Of a DNA stretch of 35,303 nucleotides, positions 10,817 through 18,209 are shown one piece after another. The DNA is from Galactobacter valiniphilus (GTDB taxonomy: Bacteria > Actinomycetota > Actinomycetes > Actinomycetales > Micrococcaceae). The stretch covers positions 1 to 35,303 of the forward strand of contig NZ_QQXK01000034.1 of assembly GCF_003575975.1 (NCBI RefSeq), written 5' to 3'. The notes beneath the pieces were generated by a model. The model was not told the DNA's origin. It ran no database searches and worked only from the letters and a program-made list of their open reading frames with translations. A program made the position numbers and the translations under genes. Numbering within the stretch: position 1 is the stretch's first letter; every line of letters begins with the position of its first letter.

Positions 10817-12276
10817 GCGTTGCTGCCTCGCTGCCACCAGCGGCGCAGGCCGGAGGCCGCCCCCACGGCCAGGCCGGAGGCGGCGCCGACCACGCCGCGC
10901 GGCGTGGAGTGAGCGGGGAGGGGGATGCTCCGGGGCGCGGCGTCATCCTGCGCCGCGCCGCGGGTGCCCCGGCGGCTCGGGCCGCCGCGGCGACCGGCCG
11001 GCGGGGTCGCCTGCGACGTCGGGGAACCGGCTCGGGGTGTGCCCTGGGGACCGGAGCCCGGCGGGGTCCGCGGGCTCGGCGTCGCGGCGGCGTCGGCCTC
11101 GTCGAGGTGCAGCGACTTCGCGAGCCGGGTGGGCACATAGGCGCTGCGCAGGGCGGGCGAGTGCAACAGGGTGCGGGTCGCGGAGGGGCGCAGAGCGGAC
11201 AACCGTTCCGGGGCCACGGCAAACGCGACGGCGTCGAGGAGCTGCTGCAGGGTGTCGCCAGCGCCGTCCTCTTGCTCCTCGGGGAGGGGAACGCCGCGGC
11301 GCAGCACGGCGTCGGTCAGGGCCAGCCGGGGCCGCCGCGCGTCGCACAGCGAGGCCAGGCGCGGCAGGAGCCGACCCGTCGCGACCGATTGAACGCGCTC
11401 GCCGCCGTGGGCGCGCAGGGCCAGGAGCCAGGGCTCGTCCACGGACAGGGTGAGCGCTGGAGCCACGAGCAGGTGCGCCACCGCGGCCGGCAGATCGGTG
11501 GGCAGGACGGCGCAGGCGAGCCCGTCCTCGGCGGCGGCCTCCGCCAGCCGCAGGGCGTCGGCGCGCCCGGTGCCGGGGCCGGGGAGGAACGCGAGCGCGC
11601 GCAGGCCGGTGTCGAGCGCGGCGTCCACGAGCCGGCCGGCCAGCCGCTGGGCCTCCGCCTCGGCGAGCGGCCCGAGCTCCGGCAGCTCCGTGCCGAGCAC
11701 GAGCGCCGTGCGTTCCCCGGCGGAGCGCCACTCCTGGATGCGGCGCGGGGCCGCCACGGCGCCGGCCCAGGCCGCCGCCGCCTCCCGCAGCGCGGGGAGC
11801 GGCACCGGATGCCGGCGCAGCGTATCCCCGCGCTCGCGCAGCAGCACGGGGCGCAGCCCCGGGATGAGCTCGGCAAAGACGAGGTCGGTGATCCGCTCGA
11901 GCGTGCGGCGGGAGAGCTGGGAGGGGGTGGGGCTGGGAGCCCGCCCCCCGTCGTCGAGCAGGACGAGGCGGGCCTTGCCCGCCGTCGTGGCGAGGCGCTC
12001 GGCGGAGGCCGCCGCCGCGGCGTCAAGCACCACCACGGACGGGGCGAGGGAGCGGACGACGGCGGCCGCATCCGCGCGGGGGCCCAGGTCCAGGCACGTG
12101 TCCGAGGCGGGCAGGCGCAGGCCGGCAGCGATGGCCTCGCCCACCCCACGCCCCGCCGCGGTGCGCGAGTCGAAGACGATGACCCGGTCGCTGGACGCCG
12201 GAAGCACCCCGGCCGCCGTGGCGGCGAGCAGGGTCAGCAGCCCCGAGGGGCTCGCGGCGTGCAGCAGGAGGCGCAT
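10813..12276 (-). CDS. polysialyltransferase-like paralogue with altered catalytic motifs
   Basis: 487 residues, starting 1 nt after the stop of its upstream paralogue. It aligns with that protein along most of its length: RLVLLDDGGRAPSPT for VVHADGLMSYGPT, FAELIPGLRPVLL for YLDLVPGLSPALL, AWAGAVA for AWAGALA. The first motif is kept (D108-D109-G110). The His-Pro motif is lost: the paralogue's KPHP is LPGP here (P232-G233-P234), and the paralogue's FSTTLATL is VDEPWLLAL. In polysialyltransferases (PF07388) the His of HP and the Ser/Thr motif are needed for activity, so this copy may be inactive, a partner subunit, or use another chemistry. The last 110 residues are Pro/Gly/Ser-rich and end in a Gly/Ala-rich stretch with RRWW. 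Confidence 0.6.
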   Translation of the reverse strand: MRLLLHAASPSGLLTLLAATAAGVLPASSDRVIVFDSRTAAGRGVGEAIAAGLRLPASDTCLDLGPRADAAAVVRSLAPSVVVLDAAAAASAERLATTAGKARLVLLDDGGRAPSPTPSQLSRRTLERITDLVFAELIPGLRPVLLRERGDTLRRHPVPLPALREAAAAWAGAVAAPRRIQEWRSAGERTALVLGTELPELGPLAEAEAQRLAGRLVDAALDTGLRALAFLPGPGTGRADALRLAEAAAEDGLACAVLPTDLPAAVAHLLVAPALTLSVDEPWLLALRAHGGERVQSVATGRLLPRLASLCDARRPRLALTDAVLRRGVPLPEEQEDGAGDTLQQLLDAVAFAVAPERLSALRPSATRTLLHSPALRSAYVPTRLAKSLHLDEADAAATPSPRTPPGSGPQGTPRAGSPTSQATPPAGRRGGPSRRGTRGAAQDDAAPRSIPLPAHSTPRGVVGAASGLAVGAASGLRRWWQRGSNA

Positions 12277-12277
12277 C

Positions 12278-13702
12278 TCAGGCTCGCTTGGACCAGGTCA
12301 CGAGGCGGGAGCCCACGGCGGCGGCGGCGCGGCGCGAACCGCGACGCAGGCCGTCCGGGTCGGAGGCGCCGCGCACCACGCTGAGGACCTTGTTGGCGAT
12401 CTCCTCGTTCTTGATGATGCCGTGCACGGCGCGATGGGCACGGCCGGGGGAGGACGGCGAACGGTGGGGCAGGCCGAGGGCCCGCAAGCGGCGCTGTTTG
12501 ACGTAGCGATCCCTCAGCCCGGGCTCGGCGGCCAGGAAGCGCAGCGCCGTCGAACGCAGCTCGGGCAGCTGCTCCGAGCGCATCGCGTAGGCGATCGAGT
12601 CGATGAGGGCCTGCAGCCGGGCAGGATCCTCGGCGAGCCCGGCGTCCGCTCCGTCGCCGTAGAGGGCATCGGAGAGCACCAGGGGGACACGATTGGAGTT
12701 CTCGAAGGGGGCGAGCGCGTGCAGGAGGGGCCCCGTGCCCACGGCGCGCACCGGCACGGAGCCGAGGGCCCGTAGCGTGGCCAGCGTCGTGGAGAAGAAG
12801 GACACGACCCCCACGGGGGCGAGCCAGGAGGCCACCACCTCCGCCGGCACGGCGTCGTGGATGAAGCTCACCTGAACACCGGCGCTGCGCGCCGCGGAGT
12901 GGAAGGAACCGATCGACGAGGCCGAGGCGGCCGGATGCGGCTTGAACACGATCCTGCGCGCGCCGAACTCGAGCGCCGCCTCCAGCAAGAGGCGAGAGTG
13001 CTCGGCCTCGTGCTCGGGTGTCAGCAGGCCGAGGTCGCTCAGGTACTGGCCGACGACGAGCACCGTGGGCTCGGCCGCGTCGATGACGCCCTGCAGCGCG
13101 GGGCTCGGGGCGAGCGCGCCGGCCCAGGCGTCGATGAGCCGGGCGAAGGGTTCGAGGGGCGCCGCGACGAGGCGCGGCGAGGCCTCGGCAAGCAGGGCCG
13201 GCGAGAGGCCAGGTACGAGGTCGAGATAGACGAGCGTGCGCACCCGCTCGAGGATCTCCGGCGCGAGGCGATTGCGCGTGGGGCCGTAGCTCATGAGCCC
13301 GTCGGCATGCACCACGAGCGGGGAGGACGCGAAGACGGCGGCGAGGGCGCGGGCCGGGTTGACCTGCAACGACTCCAGGTAGAGCGTCACGTCTTCCTCG
13401 CCCAGGCCCCACGCCGCCCGCAGGAGCGTCTGAAACAGCGGTTGCTCCAGCCGGCGCGGGGCGAACTGGTGCGGGCGCAGCGGCCACAGGGCCGCGCCGA
13501 AGTCCACGACGTCGTCGAAGTCGGCGGCGAGGGCCTCGAAGCCGGCGGCCTCGCGCAGCGACGGCACGAGCTCCGGCTGGCGGGCCGAATCGACGAGCAG
13601 GAGCACGCGACGCTCGCCGTGGGTGTCGATGCTCCCCGAACGGAGCATGGAGCTCAGTGAGGCGACTTGATACAGGGTGGAGGCCTCGAAGACGTGGATC
13701 AT
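12278..13702 (-). CDS. polysialyltransferase-family glycosyltransferase
   Basis: 474 residues from ATG 13702, overlapping the GT2 stop by ATGA; AGGCGG lies upstream. It resembles the alpha-2,8-polysialyltransferase family (PF07388): an acidic-Gly motif HADGLMSYGPTRN (132-144), the HP motif FKPHPA (253-258; H256-P257), and a Ser/Thr motif FFSTTLATLRALG (302-314), in the family's order. Family members extend chains of sialic acid, or poly-glycerol- or hexose-phosphate-like polymers, from CMP- or nucleotide-linked donors at the inner face of the membrane. Together with neuA/neuB nearby, a nonulosonic-acid polymer is the likely product. The basic, helical C-terminus (about 420-474) could bind membrane. 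Linkage cannot be told from the sequence. Confidence 0.7.
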   Translation of the reverse strand: MIHVFEASTLYQVASLSSMLRSGSIDTHGERRVLLLVDSARQPELVPSLREAAGFEALAADFDDVVDFGAALWPLRPHQFAPRRLEQPLFQTLLRAAWGLGEEDVTLYLESLQVNPARALAAVFASSPLVVHADGLMSYGPTRNRLAPEILERVRTLVYLDLVPGLSPALLAEASPRLVAAPLEPFARLIDAWAGALAPSPALQGVIDAAEPTVLVVGQYLSDLGLLTPEHEAEHSRLLLEAALEFGARRIVFKPHPAASASSIGSFHSAARSAGVQVSFIHDAVPAEVVASWLAPVGVVSFFSTTLATLRALGSVPVRAVGTGPLLHALAPFENSNRVPLVLSDALYGDGADAGLAEDPARLQALIDSIAYAMRSEQLPELRSTALRFLAAEPGLRDRYVKQRRLRALGLPHRSPSSPGRAHRAVHGIIKNEEIANKVLSVVRGASDPDGLRRGSRRAAAAVGSRLVTWSKRA

Positions 13703-14688
13703 GACGACACCGCCTTGCCCTGGAGGGCGAGCCACGGGCGCAGGACCCTGGCGCGGCGCGCGTCGACCTCGTCGAAGGCCTCGCGGAGGACCTCGGCGGG
13801 CAGGAGGGCCGAGGTCTCGCCGATGCTCTGGCGCATGCGGCGGCGCAGCTCGGGGGTCATGGCGCGGGAGCGCTCGAGCTGGTGAGCGCTGACCCCGAGG
13901 AGCTGACGGGCGACCTTGGGCAGGAAGCGCTCGGCCTCGAAATCCGCGGCGACGGCCTCGATGGCCAGGGCAAAGGCGCGCGTGAACTGCAGCTGCCGCT
14001 CGTCGAGGATCTGGGTCAGGGTGCCGCCGCCGCCGCGCCGGTACAGGATGCCGGGGGAGTCGACGACGGCGAGCGAGGAGGTGCCGAGGAAGAGCCGCCA
14101 GATCCAGGGGCGATCCTCCGCGGTGTGCAGGCCGTCGCGGAAGCGCACGAGGTCAAGCTCCTCGTGCACCCGGCGGTGGAAGAGGCCCGCCCACGCGTAC
14201 GGGTAGTCGATCAGGGTGGTGCGGGTGGCGGGAAGGATGGTGTCGCGGGGGACCAGGGGCACCGAGCGCAGGCCGTGGGGGGCGCGGCGCGGCTTCCGGG
14301 TCCCCGCATGCTCCTCGATCAGGTCGGTGCGGACGAAGTCGACGCCGAGCGTGTCAAGGCTGTGCAGGAGCGAGGCGAGGTGCCCGGGGGCGAACCAGTC
14401 GTCGCCGTCCATGAAGCCCAGGGTGCGGCCCTGCGCTGCCGCGAGTCCGGTGTTGCGCGCCTCCGAGAGGCCACGGGGCTGCTCGTGCCGCAGCACGGTG
14501 AGGCCGGGGAGGGCGGGGGCGTACTCGGCGGCGACCGCGGCGGGATCGTCCACGGAGCCGTCGTCGACCAGGAGGACCTGCAGGCGGGACGGATCCTCGA
14601 ACTGCCGCGTGAGCGAGGTCAGGGCGTCGCGCAAGAGGGGCGCTTGATCGCGGACCGTCACCACCAGGCTGACATCGTAGGAGGGCAT
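13699..14688 (-). CDS. family 2 glycosyltransferase
   Basis: 329 residues from ATG 14688. A clear GT-A fold of family GT2: VSLVVTVRDQAPLLRDALTSL at the start, VDDGS (41-45), RGLSEARNTGL (72-82), the DxD-type metal motif DGDDW (94-98) and a later ED pair in HTAEDRPWIW (189-197). Such enzymes transfer a sugar from a nucleotide sugar in the cytoplasm. First gene of the five-gene operon; it may prime the chain or add a second sugar or side branch to the nonulosonic-acid polymer. A -10 box (TAGCGT, 14701-14696) ends 7 nt before the ATG, so its mRNA is probably leaderless. Confidence 0.88.
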   Translation of the reverse strand: MPSYDVSLVVTVRDQAPLLRDALTSLTRQFEDPSRLQVLLVDDGSVDDPAAVAAEYAPALPGLTVLRHEQPRGLSEARNTGLAAAQGRTLGFMDGDDWFAPGHLASLLHSLDTLGVDFVRTDLIEEHAGTRKPRRAPHGLRSVPLVPRDTILPATRTTLIDYPYAWAGLFHRRVHEELDLVRFRDGLHTAEDRPWIWRLFLGTSSLAVVDSPGILYRRGGGGTLTQILDERQLQFTRAFALAIEAVAADFEAERFLPKVARQLLGVSAHQLERSRAMTPELRRRMRQSIGETSALLPAEVLREAFDEVDARRARVLRPWLALQGKAVSS

Positions 14689-14695
14689 GCCCTGG

Positions 14696-14701
14696 ACGCT
14701 A
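14696..14701 (-). promoter_or_regulatory. -10 box of the glycosyltransferase operon (leaderless start)
   Basis: TAGCGT on the minus strand, 7 nt before ATG 14688. A divergent -10 for the neighbouring gene lies at 14772-14777, so the two promoters sit within about 80 bp. No strong -35 is visible for either. Confidence 0.55.
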
Positions 14702-14771
14702 CGAGGCCGACATGGCCCCTACTCCACGCCAAGGTGAACGCGAGGCAAAGCGCTCGCCCAGGCGCCGGGGG

Positions 14772-14777
14772 TAGTCT
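14772..14777 (+). promoter_or_regulatory. -10 box of the nucleotidyltransferase gene (leaderless start)
   Basis: TAGTCT followed by 8 nt and then ATG 14786. No Shine-Dalgarno other than a run of G. Same layout as for five other genes in the window. Confidence 0.5.
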
Positions 14778-14785
14778 CCGGGGGC

Positions 14786-15583
14786 ATGCGCACCGTCCCA
14801 GCCTCCCTTGACCCAGGCGTCGTCGCCGGCATCGACGAGCGGCTCTCCGGCGTGGAGGCCGCCCACGGCGTGCGCGTGCTCTGGGCCATCGAATCCGGAT
14901 CGCGCGCGTGGGGCTTCCCCTCGCCGGACAGCGACTATGACGCCCGCTTCCTGTACCTGCGCCCCGCCGCGGACTACCTGTCCCTGTGGCCCGTCCGGGA
15001 CGTCATCGAGACGCCGCTTGACGCCGTCTTCGACGTCAACGGTTGGGACCTGGCCAAGGCCGTGCGTCTGATCGTGAAGGGCAACGCAGCGGCCCTCGAG
15101 TGGCTGCGCTCGCCCATCGTGTATTTCGGGGACGCCGCGTTCAGGGATCGTGCCCTGGCGCTCGCCGAGCGGGTGACGCGGCGCGAGGACCTCGGCCGGC
15201 ACTACCTGCACGTGGCCCGCCAGCAGCGCCTGGGCCGGGCCAATCTCAAGCGCTTCTTCTACGTGCTGCGCCCGGCAGCCGCGCTGCACTGGCTCGCCGA
15301 GCACCCGGACCGCATCCTGCCTCCCATGGACCTGCCCACGCTGCTCGCCGAGGCGAACCCCGGCGCCGCCGTCCGCTCGGCGGCGGAGGGGCTCATCGCG
15401 CTCAAGTCCCGCACCCGGGAGATGGGGGCCGGGGAGGTGCCGGCGGTCTTGGCCGAGTTCGTGGAGCGCGAGCTCGCCCGCGCCGTGGTCTTCGAGGCCG
15501 CCGGGGAGGATCCGGCCGAGCGGGCAGCAGCGCGGCGCGACGCCGACGCGTTCTTCCGCGCCGAGCTGGCCCTGAGCAACTGA
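14786..15583 (+). CDS. nucleotidyltransferase-superfamily protein (YcgL/COG3541 type)
   Basis: 265 residues. The polymerase-beta-like motif GSRAWGFPSPDSDYDARFLY (38-57) has the GS signature and the aspartates D48/D50/D52 expected for metal binding. The length and the helical C-terminal half (YLHVARQQRLGRANLKRFFYVLRPAAALHWL) fit the predicted nucleotidyltransferases related to E. coli YcgL. The substrate of this family is unknown to me. It stands alone on the plus strand between the glycosyltransferase operon and neuB, so it may have nothing to do with the glycan pathway. Probably leaderless. Confidence 0.78.
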   Translation: MRTVPASLDPGVVAGIDERLSGVEAAHGVRVLWAIESGSRAWGFPSPDSDYDARFLYLRPAADYLSLWPVRDVIETPLDAVFDVNGWDLAKAVRLIVKGNAAALEWLRSPIVYFGDAAFRDRALALAERVTRREDLGRHYLHVARQQRLGRANLKRFFYVLRPAAALHWLAEHPDRILPPMDLPTLLAEANPGAAVRSAAEGLIALKSRTREMGAGEVPAVLAEFVERELARAVVFEAAGEDPAERAAARRDADAFFRAELALSN

Positions 15584-15601
15584 GCCCGCTGCCCCGTTTT
15601 T

Positions 15602-15707
15602 CACCCCCTCGCTGACTTTGCACCCCCTCGGCGTTTCTGCACCGTCCCGGGGACGGTGCAACGACGCCGCGGGGGTGAGAATCCGGGCACGGGGGTGAGA
15701 ATCCGGG
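15602..15707. repeat. intergenic long hairpin with paired direct repeats
   Basis: A long imperfect inverted repeat is centred on 15649: CACCCCC (15621-15627), CGGCGT (15629-15634) and TGCACCGTCCC (15638-15648) pair with GGGACGGTGCA (15650-15660), ACGCCG (15664-15669) and GGGGGTG (15671-15677). CACCCCCTCG occurs twice on the left (15602, 15621), and GGGGGTGAGAATCCGGG twice on the right (15671, 15691; period 20). It lies just past the nucleotidyltransferase stop and may end its transcript, but it is more elaborate than a terminator and looks like a dispersed palindromic element. Confidence 0.6.
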
Positions 15708-15731
15708 GCCGCCCACCCCAGCACGGCGGAA

Positions 15732-15766
15732 CGCCGGGCCGCCCCGCGAAGGGGCGACCCGGCGTC
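15732..15766. terminator. large hairpin between convergent genes
   Basis: ACGCCGGG plus CGCCCC (15732-15746, one mismatch at 15740) pair with GGGGCG plus CCCGGCGT (15752-15766) around GCGAA. 14 of 15 positions pair. Probably a terminator for the convergent transcripts; no T tract. Confidence 0.6.
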
Positions 15767-15780
15767 GTCGAGCACTTCGG

Positions 15781-15816
15781 CTCGGCGGGCGGTGCCTACA
15801 CTCGCCGCCCGCCGAG
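15781..15816 (-). terminator. neuB terminator
   Basis: CTCGGCGGGCGG (15781-15792) pairs perfectly with CCGCCCGCCGAG (15805-15816); the loop is 12 nt. It lies 14 nt past the neuB stop at 15831 on the minus strand. Confidence 0.7.
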
Positions 15817-15830
15817 CCCGTCGGGCACGC

Positions 15831-16730
15831 TCAGGCGTCCACGCGGCGCAGGCGCGAGAGTGGGGCCAGCTCGCCCGGGAAGACGCGCTTCACGCCGTCG
15901 CCCAGGGCGTCCTGGAGGATGCGGATGTCGCGGATGAGCGAGGCGAAGCCCTTGGGCTCGAGCGACGCGGCCTGGTCCGAGCCCCACATGGTGCGATCCA
16001 GCGTGATGTGGCGCTCCACGGTCACGGCGCCGAGCGCCACGGCCGCGAGGGAGATCTGCAGGCCGCGCTCGTGGCCCGAGTAACCCACGGGCACCTGGTA
16101 GCGCTCGCGCAGGGTCTCGATCATGCGCAGATTGGCCTCCTCGGCCGGCAGCGGGTAGGTCGAGGTGGCGTGCATGAGCACGAGCTTGTCGGTGCCGAGG
16201 GTCTCCACGGCCTTGTCGATCTGCTCGATCGTGGACATGCCAGTGGAGAGGATGATCGGCTTGCCCGTCTCGCGCAGGGCGGTGAGCAGCTCGATGTCGG
16301 TGACCGAGGCGGAGGCGACCTTGTGGGTCACGGCGCCGAGGTTCTCCATGAACTCCACGGAGGGCACGTCCCACGGGGAGGCGAAGGCGTCCAGGCCGCG
16401 CTCGGCGGCGTAGGAGAGGAGCTCCTTGTACTGGGACTCGTCGAACTCCACGCGGTAGCGGTAGTCGAGGTAGGTCATGTCGCCCCACGGGGTGGAGCGG
16501 ATCTTGTCGCGCATGTCCTGGGGGGTGGAGATCTCCGGCGTGCGCTTCTGGAACTTCACGGCGTTGGCGCCGGCCTCGGCGGAGATGTCGATGAGCTGCT
16601 TGGCCACCTCGATATCGCCGTTGTGGTTGATGCCGATCTCGCCGATCACGTAGACGTCCTGGTCCGGGCCAAGGAGGTTCTCGCCGATCTGCACGGGCTG
16701 GGTGGCGCGGGTGGAATCGATGGTGGTCAT
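15831..16730 (-). CDS. neuB: nonulosonic acid synthase, NeuB family, short form without SAF domain
   Basis: 299 residues from ATG 16730 (AAAGG 8-9 nt upstream). A TIM-barrel enzyme that condenses PEP with a mannose-type sugar to give a nine-carbon acid. Family motifs: YVIGEIGINHNGDIEVAKQL, VKFQKRTPEISTP, STGMSTIEQI, HATSTYPLP, VGYSGHERG, and ERHITLDRTMWGSDQAASLEP. Some differ from classical NeuB (HAT for HCT, SGH for SDH, GSDQ for GPDH), which may reflect a different substrate. The chain stops right after the barrel (VFPGELAPLSRLRRVDA); the C-terminal SAF/antifreeze-like domain of usual 340-350-residue NeuB proteins is missing. 23 nt downstream of neuA, same operon. Whether it makes Neu5Ac, Kdn-9-phosphate or another nonulosonic acid is not proven. 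Confidence 0.85.
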   Translation of the reverse strand: MTTIDSTRATQPVQIGENLLGPDQDVYVIGEIGINHNGDIEVAKQLIDISAEAGANAVKFQKRTPEISTPQDMRDKIRSTPWGDMTYLDYRYRVEFDESQYKELLSYAAERGLDAFASPWDVPSVEFMENLGAVTHKVASASVTDIELLTALRETGKPIILSTGMSTIEQIDKAVETLGTDKLVLMHATSTYPLPAEEANLRMIETLRERYQVPVGYSGHERGLQISLAAVALGAVTVERHITLDRTMWGSDQAASLEPKGFASLIRDIRILQDALGDGVKRVFPGELAPLSRLRRVDA

Positions 16731-16753
16731 CGCGTGTGCCTTTCTTAAGGGAC

Positions 16754-18052
16754 TCACGCGGTCGCGGTCGCGACCGGGGAGGTGTGGAGTTCCGGCGCCG
16801 GGGCGGCGCCGGGATGAACGTGAGAGAAGGGGGTGCCCGACGGCGCGGCCTGGGCCGCCGCTCGACCGGCGAGCACGCGCTCGCAGGCCTCACGGACGGC
16901 GCCGTGGCCGCCGCTGGCGGCCAAGGTCAGGCGGGCCTCGGCGAGCACCTCTGGGCGGGCGTCCGCCACGGCGAGGGGCCAGCCGACGAGGCGCAGCGCG
17001 GGCAGGTCGTTGACGTCGTTGCCGAGGTAGGCCACGCGCCGTGGGTCGAGGCGGTGCTCCCGCATCCATTCGCGCAGGGCGCCGGCCTTGTCGGCGATGC
17101 CGTGCAGGACGGGGACGCCGAGCTTGGCGGCGCGGGCGCTCACCACGGGGTTGACCTCCGTGGAGAGGATGAGGAGGGGGACGCCGGCGCGGGTCAGGCG
17201 GGAGACGCCGAGGCCGTCTCCGCGATTGACGCGCACGGTCTCCGTGCCGTCCTGGCTGACGTACGCGGCGTCGTCGGTGTGCACGCCGTCGAAGTCGGTC
17301 ACGAGCGCGTCCACGTCCAACAGCGCGGCGGAGCCGGCGGCGTGGGCGCGGCGCGCGGCCAGCTCGGAGACGGCCTGGAGGTCCTCCAGGGTGTCGATCT
17401 CCGGCGCGGTCCAGGCCGGCACCTCGAGGATGTCGATGGTGCCGAAGAAGCGATGGCGGCAGGCACGCAGTCCGGAGGTGCGCATGGCGTAGAAGGCGCC
17501 CGTCTCCCGGTACTGGGGCGCGCGGTCCTGGCGGCGCGGGCGGTGCGCTGCCTCGTGCCCCACGGCAAGCACGTTGCCCGCGGTGTCTCGAGTCCAGAGG
17601 AAGCCGTGGTCCTCCACGGCGGAGAAGCTCACGTCGGCGGAGCCGACAAGCACGCGGCGGATGGCCTCGTCCAGATCGGCGGGGTCGATGAAGGGGGAGG
17701 TGCACTGCAGGAGCACCGTGATGGTGGGCTGCGGCTGCCCGTTGGCGGCGAGGGTGTCCAGCGCGTGGAGCACGGCGGATTCGCTGCTCGCCGTGTCGCC
17801 GGAAAGCTCGTCGGGGCGCTCCACGATGCGGGCGCCGGCGGCGACGGCCTCGCGGGCGATCCCGGCGTGGTCGGTGCTCACGAGGACGTCGGTGACGAGG
17901 GCGGCCGCCCTGGCCGCGTCAACGGCCCTGGCCACGAGCGAGCGGCCGGCCACGGGCCGCAGATTCTTGAGGGGGACACCCTTGGAGCCACCCCGGGCCG
18001 GGATGACGACGACCACGCGGTCGGTGCGGTGGGTGTGCTCTGCTGCGTTCAC
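16754..18052 (-). CDS. neuA: CMP-nonulosonate synthetase fused to a HAD phosphatase
   Basis: 432 residues from GTG 18052, placed 7 nt after a TAGCGT box. N-terminal domain (about 12-235): cytidylyltransferase with the CTP-binding PARGGSKGVPLKN (18-30), LQCTSP (115-120) and an acidic pair near EID (218-220). C-terminal domain (about 245-400): KdsC-type HAD phosphatase with DFDGVHT (253-259), S297, K322 and GNDVND (344-349), so all four HAD motifs are present. The first domain activates the sugar acid with CTP; the second could remove a phosphate from a 9-phosphate precursor. The last 30 residues are Pro/Ala-rich. A phosphatase fits a pathway going through a sugar-acid phosphate. Operon with neuB. 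Confidence 0.87.
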   Translation of the reverse strand: MNAAEHTHRTDRVVVVIPARGGSKGVPLKNLRPVAGRSLVARAVDAARAAALVTDVLVSTDHAGIAREAVAAGARIVERPDELSGDTASSESAVLHALDTLAANGQPQPTITVLLQCTSPFIDPADLDEAIRRVLVGSADVSFSAVEDHGFLWTRDTAGNVLAVGHEAAHRPRRQDRAPQYRETGAFYAMRTSGLRACRHRFFGTIDILEVPAWTAPEIDTLEDLQAVSELAARRAHAAGSAALLDVDALVTDFDGVHTDDAAYVSQDGTETVRVNRGDGLGVSRLTRAGVPLLILSTEVNPVVSARAAKLGVPVLHGIADKAGALREWMREHRLDPRRVAYLGNDVNDLPALRLVGWPLAVADARPEVLAEARLTLAASGGHGAVREACERVLAGRAAAQAAPSGTPFSHVHPGAAPAPELHTSPVATATA

Positions 18053-18059
18053 GTCCACG

Positions 18060-18065
18060 ACGCTA
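18060..18065 (-). promoter_or_regulatory. -10 box of neuA-neuB (leaderless start)
   Basis: TAGCGT on the minus strand ends 7 nt before GTG 18052, identical in sequence and spacing to the box before the GT2 gene that opens the glycosyltransferase operon. This suggests the two operons are expressed alike. Confidence 0.55.
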
Positions 18066-18147
18066 AGGAGCCAGGGTGACGCCCACACCGGGGCTGGGTG
18101 AATGCCAGGTGACGAAGCCGAACACTTTGCGTCACCCGGCCCGCGCA

Positions 18148-18185
18148 AACGGGCCGCCCCCCCTTTAAGCAAGGGACGGCCCGTT
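18148..18185 (-). terminator. terminator of the lipoprotein gene
   Basis: AACGGGCCG (18148-18156) pairs with CGGCCCGTT (18177-18185), with a further CCC/GGG inside. It lies 25 nt past the lipoprotein stop and separates it from neuA. Confidence 0.7.
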
Positions 18186-18209
18186 CGCGAGCGGTGGATC
18201 AGCGGCGGA

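Noticed and set aside
15602-15707. CRISPR-like repeats
   Set aside because: Only two copies of each unit, spaced 19-20 nt apart, arranged as a palindrome, without spacers or cas genes.
16754-18052. KdsB/KdsC (Kdo) pathway fusion
   Set aside because: The cytidylyltransferase motif PARGGSKGVPLKN and the neuB neighbour fit nonulosonic acids; Kdo is not expected in a Gram-positive actinobacterium. Not strictly excluded.
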